Assembly: GCA_942491945.1 (NCBI GenBank)
Contig: CALODD010000096.1
Span: 1 to 8,372, forward strand
From: JAJDYQ01 sp942491945
GTDB taxonomy: Bacteria; Pseudomonadota; Gammaproteobacteria; JAJDYQ01
DNA length: 8,372 nt
Reading direction: 5' to 3'
In this document: positions 1 through 6,328 of the stretch, piece by piece
Position numbering within the stretch: position 1 is the first letter of the stretch
Layout: every line of letters begins with the position of its first letter
Made by a program: the position numbers and the translations under genes
Notes under the pieces: model-generated
The model's input: only the letters and a program-made list of their open reading frames with translations
Databases searched by the model: none
Told to the model about the DNA's origin: nothing

Positions 1-161
1 AATCAAGTACCGACATATCTATACCCTTTTCTCTAATATGGTTGATCTAAGCCGGTAGCAGCCATACGGCTTTACCGACCAGTTACGGGCACGGATGTTA
101 AATGAGAATTTGAGAGGATTCCAGACACCCTCCCTGAAGGGGATATAAGGCAGCTCTATAG
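1..161. other. Non-coding stretch downstream of the Cas6-like gene
   Basis: I see no convincing gene here. The stretch lies after the stop codon of the leftward Cas6-like gene and runs to the window edge. Its one notable structure is an imperfect hairpin at about 51-79, listed separately. A short C-rich/G-rich pair around 126-141 could fold into a weak stem, but neither structure is followed by a clear T-tract on the - strand, so I do not call a terminator. Whatever lies beyond position 1 is unknown. Confidence 0.5.
51..79 (-). other. Imperfect hairpin downstream of the Cas6-like gene
   Basis: Seen on the - strand: an inner stem AGCC/GGCT (68-71 with 60-63) closes a GTAT loop (64-67). After a small internal loop, an outer stem GGTA/TACC (73-76 with 54-57) extends by one further C-G pair (77 with 53). 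The core GCCGTATGGC loosely resembles the stem-loop of subtype I-F CRISPR repeats. Only one copy is present, so this is not a CRISPR array. It could be an RNA substrate of the neighbouring Cas6-like protein, an mRNA 3' structure, or chance. Confidence 0.3.
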
Positions 162-869
162 CTAGCCTTCTGAGTCATCCGGCTTAACAGCCTTGATGCC
201 TTTATGGTGGATGAATATACCGCAGCCGTGCTTGCGGCCCTGGCCGATTCCCCGTTCTTGCAGGATAAGTGAGTCAGTTGGGTCGATATCAGCAACCATC
301 AGACTACGTGTTGCAATCTCGCCTTCAGGTGCACGCAGCTTCGTTTGCTTTCCAGGGAGCAGTTTCTTGAAGCGGATATTCATCTGCTTCAGTTCATTAG
401 CGGCAGCCCGCAAAAATTCATTTTCATCATCGTTGTCTTCTGCGACAACATAACGAGAAAAGAGGATATCGCTAGGTACGACAGGCTTTTGAGTGGCAGC
501 ACCAATTTCCATGGCATTGCCGTTGATGTCGAGTGATTGGCCGATGAGCGTATGGGTATCTTCAATACGGTGTGTAGGAACACGGATCATCAGGCGTGTA
601 CGTTTGGACAGGTAAAGTAGTTCATCGGGTTCTTCTGGCCGCATCCAGCCATTTTGTGATCCGGCCACGTGTATCAGGTGCAAGGCACTGAGATCTTCGT
701 CGTTAAACCAGGGCAGGGCATCTGCTATTGCCAGGGCCAGACCATCCGTATGATCGACGTGGAGACACTGACATTTCAGCTTGAATGAGATGTCGACAAC
801 TTTATCCGATTGAGTCGGTTTGCTGCCGTCGTCGTTATCGTCCCAGCTCCAGGGTTCGTTCTCGCTCAT
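162..869 (-). CDS. cas6: Cas6-like RNA endonuclease family protein (Cmx6 type), orphan
   Basis: The 235-residue protein has the layout of the Cas6/Cmx6 (type I-MYXAN) RAMP family. A first strand VDISFKL (about residues 25-31) is followed by a His-containing turn VDHTDG (38-43) leading into helix 1. In the middle are the segments RLMIRVP (92-98) and IGQSLDING (109-117). Near the C-terminus is the glycine-rich loop GIGQGRKHGCG (207-217), an exact fit to GhGxxxxxGhG with basic residues in the centre. Family members bind and cut CRISPR repeat RNA. H40 is my inferred candidate for the catalytic His. The first 22 residues are acidic and probably disordered. The ATG is preceded by GAGGT (876-880 on the other strand). 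It is the last gene of the leftward cluster, 31 nt after the 234-residue gene. No array, cas1, cas2 or effector gene is visible, so a role outside CRISPR immunity is possible. Family assignment is strong; function here is unknown. Confidence 0.82.
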   Translation of the reverse strand: MSENEPWSWDDNDDGSKPTQSDKVVDISFKLKCQCLHVDHTDGLALAIADALPWFNDEDLSALHLIHVAGSQNGWMRPEEPDELLYLSKRTRLMIRVPTHRIEDTHTLIGQSLDINGNAMEIGAATQKPVVPSDILFSRYVVAEDNDDENEFLRAAANELKQMNIRFKKLLPGKQTKLRAPEGEIATRSLMVADIDPTDSLILQERGIGQGRKHGCGIFIHHKGIKAVKPDDSEG

Positions 870-900
870 GGCTTGACCTCAATATAAGTGTAGACGCTGT

Positions 901-1605
901 TTATTGGTCCGGTATTTCGGCCTGAAGTGCATCGCGATCAAACCACCAGTCTTCCTGTACCAGTACATCTATGACATTACGCAGGCGTACCAGAAACTTG
1001 GCAGGGTCATTCAGTTCCATTTTCTGGAACCAGAATTCAAATTGTTCCTGTGATTCGACATCGCTGTGTCGGCGGGCGACATTACCGAGCATCTGATTAG
1101 TGAAAAACACGAGTTTTTCGTGTTTCTCTTCGGGGGCACGTACATCCGCAATATAGCAGGCGGTTGCAGCTGCCACGGCAGCGCCATCAGCATCGTCCGG
1201 AGTTTCATCAATGATGTGCTGTAGCATGCCAATCGTCAGTTCTGGGTCGATTGGGAAGGTAACAGCAAGCCATACACCCATACCTAAGGCCGCTAGCGAT
1301 GGTTCATCCTGTTCTGTCAGGAATAAAGCGTCACAGGCATCTACTGCTCCTTCGTAGTCTTTTTGTGCCATATAGGCATCAAATATTTCGCGGGCCAGAC
1401 TCCATGCTTCTGTTTTTCGGTCCAGTTCCGTGAGCAGTCGGGTTTTTTCCAGATTAATACGTTGGCGCTCTCTGGTTTCGAGAAGGTTGGATTTCAGACG
1501 GTCTTCAATAGCATCAAGGCGAGCCTGAGCTGTTTCAGACGATGTCATCATATCCTGGGATATCAAAGCATCGGGTAGTTGATCTAAGGGATTGTCGATA
1601 TTCAT
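901..1605 (-). CDS. Hypothetical helical protein, Cas6-like gene partner
   Basis: I do not recognise this 234-residue protein. It has no signal peptide or membrane segment and should be cytoplasmic. The N-terminal 20 residues look unstructured. Residues about 25-75 are rich in Leu, Glu, Arg and Lys with heptad-like spacing, suggesting a long helix or coiled coil. Residues about 68-180 read as successive amphipathic helices (around AWSLAREIFDAYMAQKDYEGA), reminiscent of a TPR-like alpha-solenoid, although no clear repeat consensus is visible. The C-terminus is acidic and aromatic-rich (around DWWFD, 219-223). Its ATG lies only 3 nt after the stop codon of the 64-residue gene, so translation is probably coupled. 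The Cas6-like gene follows. The arrangement suggests a scaffold or partner protein for the Cas6-like product, which is inference from position only. Confidence 0.75.
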   Translation of the reverse strand: MNIDNPLDQLPDALISQDMMTSSETAQARLDAIEDRLKSNLLETRERQRINLEKTRLLTELDRKTEAWSLAREIFDAYMAQKDYEGAVDACDALFLTEQDEPSLAALGMGVWLAVTFPIDPELTIGMLQHIIDETPDDADGAAVAAATACYIADVRAPEEKHEKLVFFTNQMLGNVARRHSDVESQEQFEFWFQKMELNDPAKFLVRLRNVIDVLVQEDWWFDRDALQAEIPDQ

Positions 1606-1608
1606 GTG

Positions 1609-1803
1609 TTAGCCCCGATTGGGTTCGTAGAATGCCATTTCCAGCTGGTCTTCCCAGTCTTCCGGGGTGTCTGGAAACGGTGGTTTTAAATCGATACGGA
1701 AATGGATTTCTCCATCCAGCGCTTTCTGCGTGATCAGTTTTTTGAGTTGATCAAAGTCTTCGAGTTGAAGATTTTGTAGCAGTACTTCACTGAGATTAAG
1801 CAT
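1609..1803 (-). CDS. Hypothetical small acidic protein (64 aa)
   Basis: This is an unrecognised 64-residue protein. The first half is predicted amphipathic helix (LSEVLLQNLQLEDFDQLKKL, residues 4-23). A middle stretch EIHFRIDLK (32-40) looks like a beta strand. The end is proline- and acid-rich with a Trp (PPFPDTPEDWEDQLEMAFYE, 41-60). It has no cysteines and no membrane segment. An AGGA-type ribosome binding site lies about 10 nt before the ATG. The gene sits 25 nt after the dioxygenase reading frame and 3 nt before the 234-residue gene, so it is clearly part of the same transcript. That tight packing is the main reason to accept it as real despite its size. Its function is unknown; an adaptor or complex subunit is a guess. 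Confidence 0.65.
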   Translation of the reverse strand: MLNLSEVLLQNLQLEDFDQLKKLITQKALDGEIHFRIDLKPPFPDTPEDWEDQLEMAFYEPNRG

Positions 1804-1828
1804 CGTCGATGATCCTGGTCGAATATGG

Positions 1829-2746
1829 TCAGGGATTTACACGGTCATAGTAACGCGCGCGGTACATAACCCGCGGTGATTCTGCGCTATCTGTAAATGC
1901 ACTGCGATTATGCAGTACGTTATTGCAAATAAGCCCATCACCTCGATTTAAACGGAGGCGGAGGATAGAGTCCGTATTGCTATTGAGCAAGTCCCCCAAG
2001 AGGGAGAGGGCTTCCTGTGTCAGGGTATCCTGTTGCCACTGAATATAGGTTTTGCGCTGCGTATAGCGCATATCCAGTGAGCCATCGACGGGGTGAGTTG
2101 AGAAAACCGCGCTGGGTTGTTTTGGTCGAATCAGCTTTTCATCTTCATATGTTGCTGGGATTGTCAGGACATCGGTAGCGGATAATGCCTCACAGATGCG
2201 CGGATCGTGTTCTTATAAGTGGATATACGCTAGTTCTGGATTGAGAAGCTGGTTTTCACCACCATCGGCTGCTGGTTGCTGGCAGTAGAGCGTGAAGGCA
2301 TAAATGCTTTTCTCTGGGATGTTGTAATAGCCATCGGTGTGCCAGCCCAGGCCTCGATTGGTGTAGGGGATATATTCACCTCGCCGCCCTTTATCAATGA
2401 CACGTAATTCGGATATGGCGTTTTCATCGGCGTACAGATTGCTATCCAGGCGTTGCAATCCAAGTTGCTGACCGAGCTGGCGTAGTGCCAGCGAATCAAA
2501 CTGCTCCGGGTTCTCAATATGAAATAGCGCCATATTATGACTTTGGATCTGCTGTAGCAGGTGTTGTTCCTCTACTGAAGATAGCTGCTCAGGCTTGCGT
2601 ATTAGTGTTGGTTCAGGCGGTTCATTCAGCGCGGCCACACGGGCATCGCGCCAACTGGCATAGCCTTTATATGGTGGACGATGGTATGGATGTAACACAG
2701 GTTTAATATTCACTATTAATTTATGGTTGACGGCGTTTGATCTCAC
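1829..2746 (-). pseudogene. TauD/TfdA-like Fe(II)/2-oxoglutarate dioxygenase, interrupted by an in-frame TAA
   Basis: The frame reads 305 codons with one stop, TAA at 2213-2215 (codon 178). The stretch between it and the next Met (codons 179-225) is open in the same frame and continues the fold. The metal-binding facial triad is complete across the break: H136 and D138 in GLGWHTDGYY, and the distal H279 in NNVLHNR. R292 in SPRVMYRARY is the expected 2-oxoglutarate carboxylate-binding Arg, 13 residues after that His. The family oxidises small organic substrates with release of CO2 and succinate; the substrate here cannot be told. The likely start is a GTG without a clear ribosome binding site, so the N-terminus is uncertain. 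It leads the leftward cluster. The single stop with otherwise intact sequence suggests a recent nonsense mutation (for example from CAA) or a sequencing error. If real, the upstream product lacks the distal His and should be inactive. Confidence 0.8.
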
Positions 2747-2838
2747 GATTAAGGTGCGCGGGCTTATCTGGGCGTGAAGACAAGATATTGTTACCAGTTT
2801 GCTGCACCGCAGCTAGATATGCCAATTTCGTACTGCGC

Positions 2839-2867
2839 GATATAGGCATAAAACTGGCACAAATCAA
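2839..2867 (-). promoter_or_regulatory. Candidate sigma70 promoter of the leftward cluster
   Basis: On the - strand, TTGATT (2862-2867) and TATATC (2839-2844) are separated by exactly 17 nt. Each hexamer matches four of six consensus positions. Transcription would begin near 2832, about 85 nt before the GTG of the dioxygenase frame. No other gene lies between. This is a pattern match only, without experimental support. Confidence 0.4.
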
Positions 2868-2961
2868 CCCCTTATCTCTTTCGGGATAGCAGGGTATGAC
2901 CCTCCCCCCCATTGGTGAGGATTCTTAATTTTCCCCTCCTCAGATAAGCTATACAGATATT

Positions 2962-2981
2962 CGCATAAGTACGCTTATGCG
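2962..2981. promoter_or_regulatory. Inverted repeat upstream of dsrA (candidate operator)
   Basis: The perfect 8-bp arms CGCATAAG (2962-2969) and CTTATGCG (2974-2981) flank TACG. The element centres about 88 nt before the dsrA ATG. A weak -10-like TATACA lies just upstream at 2950-2955, without a good -35 partner. It could be a transcription factor site near the dsr promoter or a hairpin in the 5' leader. DsrC of A. vinosum has been proposed to bind DNA of the dsr locus, so a sulfur-responsive operator is plausible but unproven. Confidence 0.4.
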
Positions 2982-3059
2982 GTAGGGATCATGGGATCTG
3001 CAATGTTGTGGGTCTCGGAAAAAAATATTAGCCAACACGAAAACGTTAGGAGAAGCAAA

Positions 3060-4316
3060 ATGGCGATAGAGCCCCGTAAGACTCCGATGCTGGATCAGCT
3101 TGAAGAAGGACCTTGGCCAAGTTTTATTACTGGTATCAAGCGTCTTCGTGATCAGCATCCCGATCAGCGTATCAATGAAGTCACTAATGACCTGTTAGGT
3201 CAGTTAGAGCATTCATATAATACTCGCCTGGGTTACTGGAAAGGCGGTACAGTTTCTGTATTCGGTTACGGCGGCGGCATCATCCCTCGCTTCTCAGAAG
3301 TCGGTGACATGTTCCCTAAATCACGCGAATTCCACACGCTACGTGTACAACCACCTCCCGCAAACTACTACACCACTGACATGATGCGTCAGCTGGCTGA
3401 TAGCTGGGAGAAGCATGGTTCTGGTCTGCAAACCTTCCACGGTCAGACGGGTAACATCATGTTTATCGGTACATCTACTGCTGGTACTCAGCATTTCTTC
3501 GATGAAATTAATGCTTACGGTTGGGACCTTGGTGGTGCCGGCCCTTGTGTTCGTACAGCGATGTCCTGTGTTGGCGCAGCGCGCTGCGAACAATCCTGTG
3601 CAAATGAGCAAAAGATTCACCGTCTGCTGGTTAACAACTTTGTAGATGACGTGCATCGTCCTGCGCTACCTTATAAATTCAAGTTCAAGGTTTCTGGTTG
3701 TCCTAACGACTGTCAGAACGCAATTGAACGTGCTGATATGGCTGTTATTGGTACATGGCGTGATGACATCAAGATCAAGCAAGACGAAGTTAAGGCTTTC
3801 GTTGGTGCAAAAGGTCGCCAGTATGTTATCGATAACGTCATTACTCGTTGCCCAACTAACGCAATTAGCCTGACTGACAGTGATGAGATCGTTGTTGATA
3901 ATCGTAACTGTGTAAGGTGCATGCACTGTATTAACGTTATGACCAAGGCGCTGTCTGTTGGTGATGATAAAGGTGTCACTATCCTGATGGGTGGTAAACG
4001 TACACTGAAGATCGGTGATCTGATGGGTACCGTTATTGTTCCTTTCATGAAGCTTGAAACTGAAGAAGATTACGAAGGCATTGTCGAGCTGGCTGAAGAG
4101 ACTATCGACTTTTTCGCTGAGAACGCACTTGAGCACGAGCGTACTGGTGAGATGATCGAGCGTATCGGTCTGGTTAACTTCCTCGAAGGCGTTGGTGTTG
4201 ATGTTGATCCAAACATGATCAGCAATCCTCGTCAGTCTAGCTACGTTCGTATGGACGAGTGGGACGCTGAAGCTGAGAAGTGGTTCGAGCGTAAAGCCGA
4301 AGAAAAGTCTGCTTAA
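3060..4316 (+). CDS. dsrA: Reverse-type dissimilatory sulfite reductase, alpha subunit
   Basis: With DsrB, this cytoplasmic enzyme forms the alpha2beta2 siroheme reductase. In sulfur oxidisers it releases sulfite from DsrC-bound persulfide sulfur. The 418-residue length is normal for the family. Cys170-x5-Cys176 and Cys214-x3-Cys218 form the siroheme/[4Fe-4S] ligand motif. The inserted ferredoxin domain carries Cys284-x2-Cys287-x2-Cys290, with Cys264 in RCPTNAI. The segment GTSTAGTQ (137-144) is typical of DsrA. I chose the ATG at 3060 because AGGAG (3048-3052) lies 7 nt upstream and the product then begins MAIEPRKTPMLDQLEEGPWP, as expected for the family. An in-frame ATG at 2991 would add 23 residues but has no properly spaced ribosome binding site. 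It is the first gene of the dsr operon. Assignment to the oxidative clade rests on the neighbouring dsrEFH and the absence of dsrD. Confidence 0.97.
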   Translation: MAIEPRKTPMLDQLEEGPWPSFITGIKRLRDQHPDQRINEVTNDLLGQLEHSYNTRLGYWKGGTVSVFGYGGGIIPRFSEVGDMFPKSREFHTLRVQPPPANYYTTDMMRQLADSWEKHGSGLQTFHGQTGNIMFIGTSTAGTQHFFDEINAYGWDLGGAGPCVRTAMSCVGAARCEQSCANEQKIHRLLVNNFVDDVHRPALPYKFKFKVSGCPNDCQNAIERADMAVIGTWRDDIKIKQDEVKAFVGAKGRQYVIDNVITRCPTNAISLTDSDEIVVDNRNCVRCMHCINVMTKALSVGDDKGVTILMGGKRTLKIGDLMGTVIVPFMKLETEEDYEGIVELAEETIDFFAENALEHERTGEMIERIGLVNFLEGVGVDVDPNMISNPRQSSYVRMDEWDAEAEKWFERKAEEKSA

Positions 4317-4347
4317 TTAAGTAGTCTCCACCCCATTTGTATCTGTC

Positions 4348-4380
4348 TTATGTCCCCGCATGAAAATGCGGGGAACATGA
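4348..4380 (+). other. GAAA-capped hairpin in the dsrA-dsrB spacer
   Basis: CCCCGCAT (4354-4361) pairs perfectly with ATGCGGGG (4366-4373) around a GAAA loop, a stable GNRA-type tetraloop. The stem continues outward with T4353-A4374, then, past a bulged A4375, with five more pairs (one G-T) to 4348/4380. No T-tract follows, so an intrinsic terminator is unlikely. A role in mRNA processing or in protecting the dsrA 3' end is more plausible, which would let dsrA and dsrB levels be tuned separately. This is inference. Confidence 0.6.
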
Positions 4381-4411
4381 GCACTATTATCTGAGATTTT
4401 CGGAGAAAAAG

Positions 4412-5491
4412 ATGTCTGAAAAAGCTAAGCCACGTATGCCGATTGAATCTGGTTGTCCAGATGGTTGGCAGTACATGCACCCTGCAATGCGTAAGAACTA
4501 CGGCATGTGGGATTATCATGATCGTCCTCGCCCAGGTGTTCTTCACCACGTAGCGAAGTCTGGCGATGAAGTCTGGACTGTTCGTGTGGGTACTCAGCGT
4601 ATCCTCGACGTGTTCTCACTGCGTACACTGATGGATATTATCGATCAGAAAGCAGACGGCTATGTTCGTTTCACGATCCGTTCAAATATTGAAGTGACAG
4701 TTACTGAAGAATCTAAAGTCGCACCTCTGATTGAAGCGATGGAAGACGCTGGCTTTGTTGTTGGTGGTACAGGTCCTTCTGTTACTACACTGTCACACAC
4801 ACAGGGCTGGTTGCACTGTGACATCCCTGGTACTGATGCATCAGGTGTTGTTAAGTCAATGATGGACGAGCTGATCACTGAATTTAAGGCTGAGAATATG
4901 CCTAACCGTGTTCATATCACGACTTCTTGCTGCCAGATCAACTGTGGTGGTCAGGGTGATATCGCGATTAACGTTCAGCACACTAAGCCACCTAAGATTA
5001 ACCATGATCTGGTTTCTAACGTCTGTGAGCGTCCTTCAGTTGTTGCTCGTTGCCCAGTTGCTGCGATTCGTCCTGCAATGGTTAACGGCAAGCCTTCACT
5101 GGAAGTTGATGAGAAGAAATGTATCTGTTGTGGTGCATGTTTTCCTCCTTGTCCTCCAATGCAGATCAACGACTCTGAGCACACTAAGCTGGCTGTATGG
5201 GTTGGTGGTAACCACTCTAATGCACGCTCCAAGCCTACTTTCCAGAAGCTTGTTGCTGCGGGAATCCCAAACAATCCACCTCGTTGGCCAGAAGCCACTG
5301 CGATTGTTAAGCGTATCCTTGAAGCATACAAATCTGATGCGCGTGACTGGGAGCGTATGAATGACTGGATCGAGCGTATTGGTTGGCCACGTTTCTTCGA
5401 AATGACTGATCTTCCATTCACGAAGTTCCATATCGATAACTGGCGCGGTGCTCGTCAGAGCCTGAACTCTTCAACTCATATCCGCTTCTAA
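4412..5491 (+). CDS. dsrB: Reverse-type dissimilatory sulfite reductase, beta subunit
   Basis: This is the beta subunit of DsrAB, which carries the catalytically active siroheme in characterised enzymes. The 359 residues are full length. The siroheme/[4Fe-4S] ligands are visible as Cys136 in QGWLHC and Cys173-Cys174-x3-Cys178 in TSCCQINCGG. The ferredoxin domain shows Cys237-x2-Cys240-x2-Cys243-x3-Cys247-Pro, with a further Cys214 in ARCPVAAIRP. The C-terminal segment IERIGWPRFFE (320-330) is typical of DsrB. A GGAG (4402-4405) precedes the ATG with good spacing. The gene follows dsrA after a 95-nt spacer that contains the hairpin, and dsrE starts 14 nt downstream. No dsrD follows, unlike in most sulfate reducers. 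Confidence 0.97.
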   Translation: MSEKAKPRMPIESGCPDGWQYMHPAMRKNYGMWDYHDRPRPGVLHHVAKSGDEVWTVRVGTQRILDVFSLRTLMDIIDQKADGYVRFTIRSNIEVTVTEESKVAPLIEAMEDAGFVVGGTGPSVTTLSHTQGWLHCDIPGTDASGVVKSMMDELITEFKAENMPNRVHITTSCCQINCGGQGDIAINVQHTKPPKINHDLVSNVCERPSVVARCPVAAIRPAMVNGKPSLEVDEKKCICCGACFPPCPPMQINDSEHTKLAVWVGGNHSNARSKPTFQKLVAAGIPNNPPRWPEATAIVKRILEAYKSDARDWERMNDWIERIGWPRFFEMTDLPFTKFHIDNWRGARQSLNSSTHIRF

Positions 5492-5505
5492 TTGGGGTTG
5501 TTGTA

Positions 5506-5898
5506 ATGAAGTTGACTATTCAGGTAAACGAAGGACCGTACCAGCATCAGGCTTCTGATTCTGCCTACAACTTCGCCAAAGCCGCAGTGGAGAAAGGTCA
5601 CGAGATTTTTCGTGTCTTCTTTTACCACGATGGTGTGAATAACGGTACACGTCTGACGACGCCTCCACAGGATGATCGTCACGTTGTGAATCGTTGGTCA
5701 GAGCTGGCGAAAGACAACAATATCGATCTCGTTATCTGTGTTGCTGCGGCTCAACGCCGCGGCATCGTCGATGACGGCGAAGCTGAGCGTAATGGCAAGG
5801 ATGCTACCAATATCGCTGATGGTTTCCGTATTTCTGGTCTTGGCCAGTTGATCGAAGGTGCAGTTGAGAGCGACCGTACAGTCGTTTTCGGCGACTAG
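5506..5898 (+). CDS. dsrE: Sulfurtransferase subunit DsrE
   Basis: This is the active-site subunit of the hexameric DsrE2F2H2 sulfurtransferase, related to TusD. It passes persulfide sulfur to DsrC in the cytoplasm. The 130 residues match the A. vinosum protein in length. The essential cysteine is present as Cys78 in DLVICVAAAQRRG, the same position as the catalytic Cys78 in A. vinosum. The family N-terminus (KLTIQVNEGPYQHQ, residues 2-15) and the pair GHEIFRVFFYHDGV (31-44) are also clear. The ribosome binding site is only a GGGG (5494-5497) right after the dsrB stop codon, so translational coupling to dsrB is likely. The TAG stop overlaps the strong ribosome binding site of dsrF. Confidence 0.95.
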   Translation: MKLTIQVNEGPYQHQASDSAYNFAKAAVEKGHEIFRVFFYHDGVNNGTRLTTPPQDDRHVVNRWSELAKDNNIDLVICVAAAQRRGIVDDGEAERNGKDATNIADGFRISGLGQLIEGAVESDRTVVFGD

Positions 5899-5907
5899 GA
5901 GGCGAAT

Positions 5908-6315
5908 ATGTCTGAAGTTAAAAAAATGATGTATGTAAATCGCCGTGCACCTTACGGAACGATTTACGCATGGGAGTCACTGGAAGTTGTACTGATCGGT
6001 GCGGCTTTTGATCAGGACGTAAGTCTGGCATTCGTCGATGATGGCGTTTTTCAGCTGACCAAAGGTCAAAATACCGAAGCGGCTGGTATGAAAAACTTTT
6101 CGGCGACTTATGCAGCTTTGGGAGATTACGAAGTCACGAAGATTTTCGTGGAAAAAGAGTCTCTTGAAGAGCGTGGTTTAACACTCGACGATTTACAGCA
6201 TCTGATCTGGGAAGATGAAGATGATGACTGGGCAGAGCGTGATTCGATTCAGCTCGTAAGTCGTGCGGAACTAGCTGATGTGATGTCTGAGCAAGACGTC
6301 ATGTTTAATTTCTAA
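5908..6315 (+). CDS. dsrF: Sulfurtransferase subunit DsrF
   Basis: This is the TusC-like subunit of the DsrEFH complex, with a structural role. The 135 residues carry the family features RRAPYGTIYAWESLEVVLI (12-30) and the following LAFVDDGVFQL (40-50). It contains no cysteine at all, in line with DsrF not being the sulfur-carrying subunit. An acidic cluster WEDEDDDW lies at about 101-108. The ribosome binding site is an ideal AGGAGG (5897-5902), sharing bases with the dsrE stop codon, and the spacing to ATG is 5 nt. The dsrF signal is much stronger than that of dsrE, which may balance subunit synthesis. dsrH begins 13 nt after its stop. Confidence 0.95.
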   Translation: MSEVKKMMYVNRRAPYGTIYAWESLEVVLIGAAFDQDVSLAFVDDGVFQLTKGQNTEAAGMKNFSATYAALGDYEVTKIFVEKESLEERGLTLDDLQHLIWEDEDDDWAERDSIQLVSRAELADVMSEQDVMFNF

Positions 6316-6328
6316 AGGAGTGATTTAG

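Larger units (their letters stand above)
2747..3059. other. Divergent intergenic region between the dioxygenase frame and dsrA
   Basis: This is 313 nt without a convincing gene. It holds a candidate sigma70 promoter firing leftward, a run of seven C at 2904-2910, a 20-nt inverted repeat at 2962-2981, and the dsrA ribosome binding site at 3048-3052. A 63-codon frame on the - strand inside it has no ribosome binding site and no recognisable features, so I leave it out. The region is the natural place for control of both divergent units. Confidence 0.6.

Noticed and set aside
1..161. CRISPR array beside the Cas6-like gene
   Set aside because: No sequence of repeat length recurs at spacer-sized intervals here or elsewhere in the window; only one hairpin is seen.
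2855..2870. Possible sigma54 site (TGGCAC)
   Set aside because: The -12 TTGC element is missing; the sequence after the TGGCAC reads AAATCAACCC.
2904..2910. Run of seven C as a phase-variation tract
   Set aside because: Too short to be persuasive and not inside a gene or a clear promoter spacer.
2721..2912. 63-codon frame on the - strand upstream of the dioxygenase
   Set aside because: No ribosome binding site, begins in the poly-C/G tract, overlaps the dioxygenase start in another frame, and has no recognisable protein features.
2991..3059. Upstream in-frame ATG giving DsrA 23 extra residues
   Set aside because: The nearest AGGG is only 3 nt from that ATG, while ATG 3060 has AGGAG at ideal spacing and gives the expected family N-terminus.
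3666..4136. 156-codon frame antisense to dsrA
   Set aside because: Lies wholly inside dsrA, has low-complexity composition and no start signals; a frame shadow of a strongly conserved gene.
4908..5421. Frames of about 150 codons in both orientations inside dsrB
   Set aside because: They overlap the conserved siroheme and ferredoxin coding region of dsrB and show no protein-like features of their own.
5492..5505. dsrD between dsrB and dsrE
   Set aside because: Only 14 nt separate the two genes, so there is no room for dsrD; this supports an oxidative Dsr locus.
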